Below are positions 45,525 to 54,530 of a DNA stretch of 64,000 nt, piece by piece. Both the position numbers and the translations under genes were made by a program. The DNA comes from Pseudomonas sp. MIACH. GTDB lineage: Bacteria > Pseudomonadota > Gammaproteobacteria > Pseudomonadales > Pseudomonadaceae. The notes below the pieces were generated by a model that was given only the letters and a program-made list of their open reading frames with translations, searched no databases and was not told where the DNA came from. Within the stretch, counting starts at the first letter, position 1, and the number at the start of each line of letters is the position of its first letter. The stretch lies in assembly GCF_001269925.1 (NCBI RefSeq), contig NZ_LHVO01000051.1, positions 62,001 to 126,000 of the forward strand, written 5' to 3'.

Positions 45525-47474
45525 TTAGCGCGTGCTCAGTGCCGGGGCCTCTTCCTTGGGCGCTCTCCAGCTCAGCAACTGTTGTTTGAAGTCATAGCTG
45601 GCGGCCTGGTAGTAGGTGATCGCCCGCTGGATCAACGGGTCATCGCTGCCGACCCGCAACTCCTGGCTCTCACCCAGGGCTTGGTCGTGGCGGCGCAGGC
45701 CCAGGCGAGGGCTGAGAATCGCCAGGTCCTTGCCGTCGAACAACCCCAGGTGTTGGTAGTTACCGACCACGACCCGAGGTGGCAGTGGGTTGTCCTGCAG
45801 CAGGTTGCGGCCAAAGAAGGTTGATTCGTAGCTCAGGTTGAGCAGGCCCAGCAGCGTCGGCGCCAGGTCGATCTGGCTGGCCAGTTGTGCGCTTTCCCGT
45901 GCGTCGATCAGCTTGGGCGCATAGATGAACAGCGGAATCTGGTAGTTGGTGATGGGCAGGTCTTCCTTGCCTGCACTGCCGGCAGTGTGGTCGGCGACGA
46001 AGATGAAGATCGTGTTATCGAACCACGGTTTTTGACGGGCGGCTTGCAGGAATTGGCCGATGGCGTGGTCGGTGTATTTCACCGCGCCGTCGCGGCCATT
46101 ACCGGATTTGATGTCGATACGCCCATACGGGTAGGTGTAAGGGCGGTGGTTGGAAGTGGTCATCAGTTGCAGCAAAAATGGCTGCTGCTTGGCGTAGTCG
46201 GCGTCGGCCAGTTTCAGGGTTTGGTTGTACAAGTCCTCGTCAGCCATGCCCCAGGCGTTCTTGAACGAGATTTCCGACTCGGGCACGCTGCTTTGGTCCA
46301 CGACGCGATAACCGTTGCCGCTGAAAAACGCGTTCATGTTATCGAAGTACCCGCGCCCGCCGTACACAAACACGCTGTCATAACCGACGGCCGTGAGTTG
46401 CTGGCCCAGGCTGGCGAAGCCGCTTTCACGACCAATGCGCTTGACGATCGAACGCCCAGGCGTAGGGGGGATCGCCAGGGTAATCGCTTCCAGGCCACGG
46501 TCGGTGCGGGTGCCGGTGGCATAGAAATTATTGAAATACAGGCTCTGTTTGCGCAGTGCATCCAGGTTGGGCGTGAGGTTGCGTTCATCACCGTTGCTGC
46601 CCATGTACTTGGCGCTGAAGCTTTCGATGGTGACCAGCACGATATTGGGCTTGCGCAGCGTGCCCGGGTTGGTGATGGCGCGGCGGATATCCAGCGGGTC
46701 CTGGCCGATAAAGCGGGCGTTGGGTTCGCTGAGTTCTGCACGCAACTGCTTGGCGACAACGTCGATGGGCAGGCTTTTGTAGAACTGCGGGTAGTCCAGT
46801 TCGTTGTTACGGAATGCGGCGAAAAACTGATACGGACCATTACTGGCCAGTTCGTTCTTGTAGGCGTTGCCGCCCTGGGCTCGCGGGCTGTCCTGGCTGA
46901 TCAGTTGCAGGCTGAGGCCGGCAACGACCAACAGGGCCAAGGCATTCACCAGGCGGCCACGCATTGCCGGCAGTGGGGCGCTCATCGCTGCATTGAACGG
47001 CTTGCGCAAGGCCAGGCTCAAGACGATGGCCAGCATCGCAAGCAGGCTCAACAGCTTGCCGATCGGATAAGACTCCAGCAGGTTGTTCAACACCTCATCG
47101 GAGTACACCAGGTAATCGACGGCGATGAAATTGAAGCGCACGCCGAACTCATCCCAGAACAGCCACTCGGCCACCGAGGTAAACAGCATGGCGAACAGGC
47201 TGACGGTGAGCACCGCCTGCAGGAACCAGCGGTGGCCGCGACGGCGCCATAGCGCGGGTGGGCACAACAGCAAATACAGGCCCAGTGGCAGTGCCGCATA
47301 GGCCAGGAAACCCAGGTCGTACAGCAGGCCCACGCCAAACACCGGCAGCAGGTTGCCGCCGACTTCGTCCAAGTGAGTGATGAGCAGCACACTGCGAGTG
47401 AGCAGGAAAATAGCCAGCCAGGCACCGGTTACCAACAGCAAATAGCGCATTGGCGCTGTTTTGACAAAACCCAT
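45525..47474 (-). CDS. LTA synthase family sulfatase-like phosphotransferase
   Basis: 649 residues. Five N-terminal membrane helices (about 1-200), then a periplasmic sulfatase-fold domain: KPNIVLVTIESFSAKYMG, NFYATGTRTDRGLEA with the probable catalytic Thr, FVYGGRGYFDNMNAFFSGNGY and IFVADHTAGSAGKEDLP metal ligands. Members transfer phosphoglycerol or phosphoethanolamine to glycans or lipids. Gram-negative relatives include OpgB, CptA and EptA. A ColR-like box is upstream. ATG 47474 (MGFVKTAPM) has AAGGA 8 bases before it. Confidence 0.88.
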   Translation of the reverse strand: MGFVKTAPMRYLLLVTGAWLAIFLLTRSVLLITHLDEVGGNLLPVFGVGLLYDLGFLAYAALPLGLYLLLCPPALWRRRGHRWFLQAVLTVSLFAMLFTSVAEWLFWDEFGVRFNFIAVDYLVYSDEVLNNLLESYPIGKLLSLLAMLAIVLSLALRKPFNAAMSAPLPAMRGRLVNALALLVVAGLSLQLISQDSPRAQGGNAYKNELASNGPYQFFAAFRNNELDYPQFYKSLPIDVVAKQLRAELSEPNARFIGQDPLDIRRAITNPGTLRKPNIVLVTIESFSAKYMGSNGDERNLTPNLDALRKQSLYFNNFYATGTRTDRGLEAITLAIPPTPGRSIVKRIGRESGFASLGQQLTAVGYDSVFVYGGRGYFDNMNAFFSGNGYRVVDQSSVPESEISFKNAWGMADEDLYNQTLKLADADYAKQQPFLLQLMTTSNHRPYTYPYGRIDIKSGNGRDGAVKYTDHAIGQFLQAARQKPWFDNTIFIFVADHTAGSAGKEDLPITNYQIPLFIYAPKLIDARESAQLASQIDLAPTLLGLLNLSYESTFFGRNLLQDNPLPPRVVVGNYQHLGLFDGKDLAILSPRLGLRRHDQALGESQELRVGSDDPLIQRAITYYQAASYDFKQQLLSWRAPKEEAPALSTR

Positions 47475-47542
47475 GTCTATGTTCCTTATATCAATGGGTG
47501 GCGATCTTCTGCCTGACACTGTGGTCAGTTTGTGAAGCTATA

Positions 47543-47558
47543 GTGAAAAACTTGTTCA
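47543..47558 (-). promoter_or_regulatory. ColR-like box upstream of the sulfatase gene
   Basis: Minus strand TGAACAAGTTTTTCAC, 69 bases before the ATG at 47474. Shares the 13-base core ACAAGTTTTTCAC with the element at 49734-49749, and ends in the TTTTCAC that I recall as the tail of the P. putida ColR consensus. Confidence 0.55.
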
Positions 47559-47675
47559 ACTCTGTACTAGGTTGAAAACCTTTATCGTCGGACCTCTCAG
47601 CCCTATCCCTGAGCCACACTTGGCCTTAAGCTGCGCGAGCCAACACGGCCGTTACCGCGTACGGAGACACTGCCC

Positions 47676-48359
47676 ATGCGAATTCTATTGGTTGAAGACA
47701 ACCGCGATATTCTGGCCAACCTGGCCGACTACCTGGGGCTAAAAGGCTACACCGTGGACTGTGCGCAGGACGGTTTGTCGGGCCTGCACCTGGCCGCGAC
47801 CGAGCATTACGACTTGATCGTGCTCGACATCATGCTGCCTGGCATCGATGGCTACACCTTGTGCAAACGCCTGCGTGAAGACGCCCGCCGCGACACGCCG
47901 GTGATCATGCTCACCGCCCGCGACCAGTTGGATGACCGGCTGCAGGGCTTCAAGTCCGGCGCCGATGATTATTTGCTCAAACCGTTTGCCCTGTCGGAAT
48001 TGGCCGCGCGCATCGAAGCCGTGCTGCGCCGTGCCCAAGGCGGCGGTCGCCGCGCCCTGCAAGTGGCCGATCTGAATTACGACCTCGATACCCTGGAAGT
48101 GACTCGCGAAGGGCGCCTGCTCAAACTCAACCCGGTCGGCCTGAAACTGCTCGCGGTCTTGATGCAGAAAAGTCCCCACGTACTGCGTCGGGAAGTGCTC
48201 GAAGAGGCGCTGTGGGGCGATGACTGCCCGGACAGCGACAGCCTGCGCAGCCACGTCCACCAGTTGCGCCAAGTAATCGATAAGCCGTTCGCCAAACCGT
48301 TGCTGCAAACGGTGCACGGTGTGGGTTACCGCTTGGCCGAGGGCCGTGATGGAGTTTAA
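47676..48359 (+). CDS. colR: Response regulator ColR
   Basis: 227-residue OmpR/PhoB-type regulator. Receiver 1-115 with D51 as phosphoacceptor (LIVLDIMLPG) and the conserved Lys in LLKPF; winged-helix DNA-binding domain about 130-223 ending HGVGYRLAEG. ColRS controls envelope integrity, metal tolerance and root colonisation in Pseudomonas. It overlaps colS by 11 bases. Identified by sequence, by the methyltransferase and kinase genes downstream and by groESL next door. Confidence 0.93.
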   Translation: MRILLVEDNRDILANLADYLGLKGYTVDCAQDGLSGLHLAATEHYDLIVLDIMLPGIDGYTLCKRLREDARRDTPVIMLTARDQLDDRLQGFKSGADDYLLKPFALSELAARIEAVLRRAQGGGRRALQVADLNYDLDTLEVTREGRLLKLNPVGLKLLAVLMQKSPHVLRREVLEEALWGDDCPDSDSLRSHVHQLRQVIDKPFAKPLLQTVHGVGYRLAEGRDGV

Positions 48360-49629
48360 GCAAAGCCTTGCCCAGCGGATCATCATCGCCTTTGCCTTGA
48401 TGAGTGCGTTGGTGGCGGGGGCCTTCGCCATGGGCATCGTCGCGACCGTGCACCTGGTGGAAGAGAAGTTGATCTCGGCAGGCTTGGGCGGTGACTTGCA
48501 GCGCCTGCTGCTGATGGACACTGTCGAGGACTGGCGGCACCGGCCCGAGCCGGACCAGCTGTTTTACTTCAGCGGTGGCCCCGGCGATTTTGAATTGCCC
48601 AAGGACCTGCGGCATCTGGAACCCGGTTTTCATGAAGTGTTTCGCGAGGCGCTGTCGTACCACGCGATGGTCGAAGTGGTCGACGGTCGGCGCTATGTGC
48701 TGCTGCAGGATCAAAGCGATTTCGAAGAGCGCGAGCGCGTGCTGTTTGCCGTGGTGCTGGTGGGCTTCGTGCTCAGCCTGGCGCTGGCAGTGTTCCTCGG
48801 CTGGGTGCTGGCCCGTAAAGTGATGGCGCCGGTGGTGCGCCTGGCCCGTCAGGTGCGGCACCGCGACCAGTTGCTGGGCCTGGCGCCGCCGCTGGCACCG
48901 GACTACGCGGCCGACGAAGTGGGTGAACTGGCGGTGGCCTTCGACGCCACGCTGGGGCGCCTGCGTCAGGCGTTGTCCCGCGAGCAGTTGTTTACCAGCG
49001 ATGTCAGCCACGAACTGCGCACGCCCTTGATGGTGCTGGCCAGTTCCTGCGAATTGCTGCTGGAGAACCCCGCCATCGATCAGCGTGGGCGTAACCAGGT
49101 CGAGCGAATCGCCCGTGCCTGTGAAGAAATGCGTGAGCTGGTCCAGACCTTCCTGATGCTCGCCCGTGCCCAACATGACGACGGCAGCATGTCGCCCAAG
49201 GCCAACCTGTTGCAGGTGGCTGATGACCTGCTCGGCATTTGGCGTGAGCCCATCGAGCACAAGGGCCTGGAGTTGATCTATCAACCGGGCAACCCGCTGG
49301 AGACCCGCTACAACGCCACCTTCCTGCATGCCGTGATGGGCAACCTGTTGCGCAATGCCCTGCACTACACCGAGCGTGGCTTTATCCGCCTGACCCTGGA
49401 ACCCACCGGGTTTGTGGTGGAAGACAGCGGCGTCGGCATTCCCGAAGACAAGCGCGAAGCGATGTTCGAGCCGTTCGTACGCGGCAGTGAGAAGCGCGGT
49501 GAGGGCCTGGGGTTGGGGTTGTCGCTGGTTCAGCGCATCTGCGAGAACCAGGGCTGGAGCGTTACCCTCAGCACCATGGAGCCCCATGGCTGTCGCTTTC
49601 ATGTCCAATTGAGTCAGGTTAACGCCTGA
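48349..49629 (+). CDS. colS: Sensor histidine kinase ColS
   Basis: 426 residues. Two membrane helices (about 11-33 and 131-153) flank a short periplasmic domain with H35, E38, E96 and the E126-x-x-E129 motif, residues I recall as the zinc/iron-sensing set of P. putida ColS. HAMP-like linker about 155-205, H-box VSHELRTP with H221, N-box NLLRNALHY, G-boxes DSGVGIPEDK and GLGLGLSLV. Signals to ColR. ATG 48349 lies inside colR, so translation is coupled. Confidence 0.93.
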   Translation: MEFKQSLAQRIIIAFALMSALVAGAFAMGIVATVHLVEEKLISAGLGGDLQRLLLMDTVEDWRHRPEPDQLFYFSGGPGDFELPKDLRHLEPGFHEVFREALSYHAMVEVVDGRRYVLLQDQSDFEERERVLFAVVLVGFVLSLALAVFLGWVLARKVMAPVVRLARQVRHRDQLLGLAPPLAPDYAADEVGELAVAFDATLGRLRQALSREQLFTSDVSHELRTPLMVLASSCELLLENPAIDQRGRNQVERIARACEEMRELVQTFLMLARAQHDDGSMSPKANLLQVADDLLGIWREPIEHKGLELIYQPGNPLETRYNATFLHAVMGNLLRNALHYTERGFIRLTLEPTGFVVEDSGVGIPEDKREAMFEPFVRGSEKRGEGLGLGLSLVQRICENQGWSVTLSTMEPHGCRFHVQLSQVNA

Positions 49630-49733
49630 CCGTTCCCACTGCCGTTATCCTGCCAGAGATCCCCGTAAATCGGCGAACATGGCCCGATGATATTGCTTGT
49701 TTCTGTAAAGTCTTGAAATGTATGAGATTGGAC

Positions 49734-49749
49734 AGGACAAGTTTTTCAC
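49734..49749 (+). promoter_or_regulatory. ColR-like box upstream of the methyltransferase operon
   Basis: AGGACAAGTTTTTCAC, 69 bases before the ATG at 49818. The same core ACAAGTTTTTCAC lies at the same distance from the divergent sulfatase gene. Confidence 0.6.
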
Positions 49750-49817
49750 AACGGGTTGACCTGTTGATCACAGGTCGCTGCTTAAGGTTGTAGGCATCAG
49801 TAACTGGAGATCCGTTG

Positions 49818-50498
49818 ATGCCTACCCCGATCAAGCTCGAATTTTCCGATAAGTACGACGACCAGCACGCCCACGAATATTTGCTCAAGCATCAGGACAA
49901 TCTGGCTCGCCGGTTGTCCCACAAACGCGACGAGCAACTGGCCCGTTGTGCGCTGGCGATGGCCGGTGAGCCTGGCCTGGTGCTGGACCTGCCGTGCGGC
50001 GCCGGGCGTTTCTGGCCGCTGCTGGCGGAAAAACCCAACCGCGTGATCATCGGCGCCGACAATTCGGCATCGATGTTGAAGGTAGCGACGGCCGCCCAAC
50101 CCGCCGAAGTGGTGAAACGGGTACGGCCCTTGCAGACATCTGCCTTCGATATCGATTTGCCGGATAACTCGGTCGACAGCATTTTCTGTATGCGTCTGCT
50201 CCACCACATTGGTGATCCAGCGCACCGGCAGGCAGTTTTGCGGGAGTTTCAGCGGGTTACCCGCGACAGCGTGATCATTTCGCTGTGGGTCGATGGCAAT
50301 TTCAAAGCCTGGAAACGCAAGCGTCTTGAAGGGCGGCGTCGCAGTAAAGGTGAGCAGGAAGGTTACCAAAATAGATTTGTGTTACCGGCTGCTACTGTTG
50401 AAGCAGAGTTTGAGCAAGCCGGCTTCCGTGTTCAGGAATCCCTGGACTTCATACCGCTCTACGCCATGTGGCGGGTGTATGTATTGCGCAAGAGGTAA
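49818..50498 (+). CDS. Class I SAM-dependent methyltransferase (orf222-like)
   Basis: 226 residues. SAM-binding motif VLDLPCGAGRFWPLL (about 59-73), acidic post-motif IIGADNSASML and LPDNSVDSIFCMRLLHHI (motif II). No signal or membrane helix. In P. fluorescens WCS365 the gene here (orf222) forms an operon with wapQ under ColRS control. Substrate unknown; an LPS or lipid-linked intermediate is plausible from context. Ends 4 bases before the kinase-like gene. Confidence 0.88.
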   Translation: MPTPIKLEFSDKYDDQHAHEYLLKHQDNLARRLSHKRDEQLARCALAMAGEPGLVLDLPCGAGRFWPLLAEKPNRVIIGADNSASMLKVATAAQPAEVVKRVRPLQTSAFDIDLPDNSVDSIFCMRLLHHIGDPAHRQAVLREFQRVTRDSVIISLWVDGNFKAWKRKRLEGRRRSKGEQEGYQNRFVLPAATVEAEFEQAGFRVQESLDFIPLYAMWRVYVLRKR

Positions 50499-50502
50499 CA
50501 GG

Positions 50503-51222
50503 ATGGCAGTTGAGTGCGTAGCAGGCAGTCACGTAGCTCCCGAAGAACGCTTCGATTATTTCTGGCGTCAGCAAGGCGAATGGGTCGAAGAACCCAATCG
50601 CCGGCGTGGCGGTGAAAGTGGTGTACAGCGCGTACTCAGTGCCAATGGCCGGTTGCTCTACAGCAAGCGCCAGACAGGCCATATCTACCGCAGTTGGCTG
50701 CACCCGTTTGGACGCCCCACGGTGCTGCGCGAGCGTGATGCTCTAATGGGCCTGCGGGGGTTGGATGTACGTGTCCCCGAAATGGTCTTTTGTGAAGCAC
50801 GCCGTGACCCCGAGCACCGCTGGAAGGCACTGTTGGTGACTGCCGCCCTCGACGGCTTCGACGAAATTGAAAACTGGTACGCCGCCGGCGGTCGCCAACA
50901 GTACGGCGAGCAGGTGCACGAGCGCTTGCTCAAAGAGTTGGCCGGCACCCTGGCTCGTATGCACAAAGGGCGCTGGCAGCACGGCTGCCTGTACATCAAG
51001 CACATTTTCGTGCGGGTCACGGGCGAGGGTGACTCTGCCCAGGTGGAAGTGGCGCTGCTGGATTTCGAGAAATGCCGCCAGCGCTTGACGGCTTATCGGG
51101 CTGCTTCCCATGACATGTTGCAGTTGCGCCGCCATTCGTCGTGGAACAGCACCGACTGGGAAAAACTCAGCTACTTTTACGAGGCGGCGTTTGGCAGCGC
51201 TATCAAGGGTTTACTCAAATGA
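50503..51222 (+). CDS. wapQ: LPS kinase-like protein (InaA/WapQ family)
   Basis: 239 residues of the WaaP/InaA atypical kinase fold. Nucleotide-binding part with YSKRQTG and HPFGRPTVLRERDAL, catalytic loop HGCLYIKHIFV (H160-C162) and metal motif LLDFEKCR (D187). True WaaP proteins have HRD in the loop; this one has HGC, so heptose phosphorylation is not certain. Operon context (methyltransferase upstream, 4-base gap; small membrane gene overlapping by 4) and ColR-like box argue for an outer-membrane role. Confidence 0.88.
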   Translation: MAVECVAGSHVAPEERFDYFWRQQGEWVEEPNRRRGGESGVQRVLSANGRLLYSKRQTGHIYRSWLHPFGRPTVLRERDALMGLRGLDVRVPEMVFCEARRDPEHRWKALLVTAALDGFDEIENWYAAGGRQQYGEQVHERLLKELAGTLARMHKGRWQHGCLYIKHIFVRVTGEGDSAQVEVALLDFEKCRQRLTAYRAASHDMLQLRRHSSWNSTDWEKLSYFYEAAFGSAIKGLLK

Positions 51223-51446
51223 AGCTAGAAATAGCACGAGGTTTGTTCCTGGTCGGGGCGATGGGCATTGCTGCCTTGGCCCTGGCAGCGTGGGAGCAGC
51301 CTCGCACACAAGTGCTCAGCGCGGTGCAAGGCGGCGCGCAATGCCTGTTGCCGCGCGTCGCCAAGGCGAGTGTGGCGGCCAAGCCTGATCATGAGCTGTT
51401 GCTGTTCATGTTTGGCATGTCTCAAGGCATGAGGCCGCAGAGTTGA
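51219..51446 (+). CDS. 75-residue single-span membrane protein of the ColRS-linked operon
   Basis: Starts at ATG 51219, overlapping the wapQ stop (ATGA). MKLEIARGLFLVGAMGIAAL plus ALAAW gives one membrane helix or uncleaved signal (about 7-25); the rest is short and soluble (QGGAQCLLPRVAKASVAAKPDHELLLFMFGMSQGMRPQS) with a single Cys. I know no domain for it. The overlap and the terminator directly after it support it as a real, cotranslated gene. Confidence 0.75.
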   Translation: MKLEIARGLFLVGAMGIAALALAAWEQPRTQVLSAVQGGAQCLLPRVAKASVAAKPDHELLLFMFGMSQGMRPQS

Positions 51447-51463
51447 AACGATTCAAACCCCCG

Positions 51464-51495
51464 AAAAGGGCCTCGCGATGCGAGGCCCTTTTTTT
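51464..51495. terminator. Terminator between the wapQ operon and mexW
   Basis: AAAAGGGCCTCGC, GAT, GCGAGGCCCTTTT with T-run: works for both converging transcripts. Confidence 0.9.
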
Positions 51496-51500
51496 GTCCG

Positions 51501-54500
51501 TCAAACCTTATCGGGCTTGGCCAGCAACGTATAAACACAGGGCAATACAAACAGTGTGAACAAGGTGCCGATCGACATCCCCGTGGCGATCACCATGCCG
51601 ATATCAAACCGGCTCACCGCGCCTGCGCCGGTCGCGAGAATCAATGGCACCATGCCGAACACCATGGCGGCGGTGGTCATCAACACCGGTCGCAGGCGAA
51701 TCGCCGCGGCTTCCTCTACCGCCTGACGCGGGCTGAGGCCCTTGTCCTTGCGCAGTTGGTTGGCAAATTCAACGATCAGGATGCCGTGTTTGCTGATCAA
51801 GCCGATCAGCGTCACCAACCCCACCTGGGTATAGATATTCATGCTCGACCAGCCCAGGAACAGCGGGATCAGTGCACCGCAGATCGACAGCGGCACCGTC
51901 ACCAGAATCACCAGCGGATCACGGAAGCTTTCGAACTGGGCCGCCAGCACCAGGAAGATAATCGCCAGGGCCAGGGCGAACGTGACCCACAGCGCGCTGC
52001 CTTCCTGGATAAATTGCCGCGACGCGCCGCTGTAGTCGAAGGCATAGCCCGGTGGTGTTTCCTCAATCGCGATCTGGCGCACGGTGTCGATGGCTTCGCC
52101 CATGCTCACGATAGGAAAACCGGAGATCAGCGCCGAGTTGAGTTGCTGGAACTGGTTTAGCTGACGGGGCCGGGCGCGGTCGGTGAGGGTGATCAGGGTC
52201 GACAGTGGCAGCAGTTCACCCTGGGTGTTTTTCACGTAGTAGTTATTCAGCCAGTCAGGGTTGTCGCGGTAAGCGCGCTCCACTTGGGCGATCACCTTGT
52301 AGCTGCGTCCGTCGAGGGTGAAGCGGTTGATTTCCGCCTCGGCCAGCAAGGTCGCCAGGGTACCGCCGAGGTCCTGCATCGACACGCCCATCTGCGCAGC
52401 CTTGGCGCGATCGATGTCGACCACGACCTCCGGCTTGTCGAAGGCCAGGTCGATGTCCACAAAGGCGAACTTGCCCGACTCCATCGCACGTTTTTTCACG
52501 CGGTTGGCCACTTCCAGCAAGGATTCATAATCGTTGGCCGTGTTGATCACAAAGCCAAACGGCAGTCCTTCGCCTGTGCCCGGCAGGGACGGCAGGTTAA
52601 AGCCGAACACCTGCAGGCCCGGGATCTGCTCCAGGCGGTGCTGGACGTCGGGCAGGATTTGCATCTGGGTACGGCTGCGCTCGTTCCACGGCTTGAGCAG
52701 GAAACCGCCGATGCCCGATTGCACGCCATTGAAGCCGTTGATCTGGAACGACGCGTAGTACTCCGGGAACTCCTTGAAGACCTTGATGAACTCGTCGGTG
52801 TAGGTGTTGAGGTAGTCCAGGTTGGTCGGTTGCGGCGCGCTGGCCATCATGAAGATGACGCCCTGATCTTCGTCGGGAGCCAGTTGCGACTGGGTGAACT
52901 TGAGGAACACCGGGATCAGGCACAGCACAATCAGCGCAAATACGATCACCACCGGCCGCGTATTCAGGGTGCCATGCAGCATGCTCTGGTAACGGCGCTT
53001 GAGGCTTTCGAACGTCCGGTCAAGGCGATGGGCCAGGCCCGAGGGGTTTTCATCGTGACGCAACAACAGTGCGCACATCATCGGCGACAGGGTCAGGGCG
53101 ACGATGCCAGAGATGATCACCGCCCCGGCCAGCGTCAGGGCGAACTCCTTGAACAGCGCCCCGGTGAGGCCTTCGAGAAAACCGATGGGCGCATACACCG
53201 CCGCCAGGGTGATGGTCATCGACACCACCGGCAGGGCGATCTCCCGAGCGCCCTCCAGCGCCGCATCCAGAGGCGTCTTGCCTTCCTCGATATGGCGATG
53301 GATGTTTTCCACCACCACGATTGCATCGTCCACCACCAGGCCGATGGCGAGCACCATCGCCAGCAGGGTCAGCAGGTTGATCGAATAGCCCATCAACTGC
53401 ATGAAAAACAGCACGCCGATCATCGACAGCGGGATGGTGATCACCGGAATCACCACCGAACGCAATGCGCCGAGGAACAGGAACACCACCACGATCACGA
53501 TCAGCACCGCTTCAAACAGGGTCTTGACCACCTCGTTGATGGACGCCTGGATAAACAGGGTCGCGTCGTAGGCAATTTCTGCCTTGAGGTTGGGCGGCAG
53601 CTGGGACTCCAGCTCCGGCATCAGCTTGCGCACTTCCTTGATCACGTCCAGCGGGTTGGCGCTGGGCGTGGCCTTGATGCCGATATACACCGAGGGTGTG
53701 CCGCCGAACGAGCTGATGGCGTTGTAGTTTTCCGCGCCCATTTCCACCCGCGCCACATCCCGCAGCAGCACGCGGCTGTCACCGTCGGTTTTGACGGTGA
53801 TGGCACCAAAGGCCTCGGCCGACTTGAGGTCGGTGTTGGCATTGATGCTGGTGACCACGAACTCGCCTTTCACCTCACCGGCGGCGGAGAGGAAGTTGTA
53901 GTGGCGTACGGCGTCGGTGATGTCGCTGGCGCTGAGGCCAAAGCCGGCGAGTTTGATCGGGTCGAGCCAGATGCGCATGGCGAACACCTGGTTGCCGAGG
54001 ATCTCTGCTTCGGCCATGCCGGGCAGGGTGGCAAGCTTGGGCTGGATGACCCGCGACAGGTAGTCGGTGATCTGCGGGTTGCTCAACTGCTGGCTGGAGA
54101 AACTGATGTACATCAGTGCCGAGGCGTCGGCTGCTTCTTTGCTCAGCACCGGGTCTTCGGCGTCCTGCGGCAGTTTGTTCTTCACCTCGTTGGCCTTGGC
54201 CAGCAACTCGGTAAACAAGCGGTCGCTGTTGGAGCCGATGCGTGCGTAGATCGAGATCACCGAGAAGTTCTGGCGACTCACCGAGGTCATGTAGTCGATG
54301 CCCTCGGCGCTCGCCAGGCTTTGCTGCAAGGGCTGGGTGATGTAGCCCTGGATCGTTTCGGCATTCGCGCCGGGGTAGGCGGTGGTCACCGTGATCAGGG
54401 CGTTTTCCATACTGGGGTATTGGCGCAACGGCAGCTTGCTGTAGGCCTGGAACCCGAGCAACACAATGAGCAGGCTGACCACCATGGCCAGTACCGGACG

Positions 54501-54527
54501 GCGGATAAAGGCATCTGTGAACTTCAT
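51501..54527 (-). CDS. mexW: RND multidrug efflux permease (MexW-like)
   Basis: 1008 residues, HAE1-type pump of the inner membrane. Twelve helices with two large periplasmic loops; visible marks are the N-terminal FIRRPVLAMVVSLLIVLLGF, the fourth-helix proton-relay block GLVVDDAIVVVEN (adjacent aspartates) and the tenth-helix lysine region GLISKHGILIVEFANQ. Gene order (MFP then RND, beside DUF1513/imelysin genes, near colRS) equals PA4374-PA4375, mexVW. No outer-membrane channel is encoded here, so an OprM-type partner elsewhere is expected. Convergent with the wapQ operon. Confidence 0.88.
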   Translation of the reverse strand: MKFTDAFIRRPVLAMVVSLLIVLLGFQAYSKLPLRQYPSMENALITVTTAYPGANAETIQGYITQPLQQSLASAEGIDYMTSVSRQNFSVISIYARIGSNSDRLFTELLAKANEVKNKLPQDAEDPVLSKEAADASALMYISFSSQQLSNPQITDYLSRVIQPKLATLPGMAEAEILGNQVFAMRIWLDPIKLAGFGLSASDITDAVRHYNFLSAAGEVKGEFVVTSINANTDLKSAEAFGAITVKTDGDSRVLLRDVARVEMGAENYNAISSFGGTPSVYIGIKATPSANPLDVIKEVRKLMPELESQLPPNLKAEIAYDATLFIQASINEVVKTLFEAVLIVIVVVFLFLGALRSVVIPVITIPLSMIGVLFFMQLMGYSINLLTLLAMVLAIGLVVDDAIVVVENIHRHIEEGKTPLDAALEGAREIALPVVSMTITLAAVYAPIGFLEGLTGALFKEFALTLAGAVIISGIVALTLSPMMCALLLRHDENPSGLAHRLDRTFESLKRRYQSMLHGTLNTRPVVIVFALIVLCLIPVFLKFTQSQLAPDEDQGVIFMMASAPQPTNLDYLNTYTDEFIKVFKEFPEYYASFQINGFNGVQSGIGGFLLKPWNERSRTQMQILPDVQHRLEQIPGLQVFGFNLPSLPGTGEGLPFGFVINTANDYESLLEVANRVKKRAMESGKFAFVDIDLAFDKPEVVVDIDRAKAAQMGVSMQDLGGTLATLLAEAEINRFTLDGRSYKVIAQVERAYRDNPDWLNNYYVKNTQGELLPLSTLITLTDRARPRQLNQFQQLNSALISGFPIVSMGEAIDTVRQIAIEETPPGYAFDYSGASRQFIQEGSALWVTFALALAIIFLVLAAQFESFRDPLVILVTVPLSICGALIPLFLGWSSMNIYTQVGLVTLIGLISKHGILIVEFANQLRKDKGLSPRQAVEEAAAIRLRPVLMTTAAMVFGMVPLILATGAGAVSRFDIGMVIATGMSIGTLFTLFVLPCVYTLLAKPDKV

Positions 54528-54530
54528 GGC

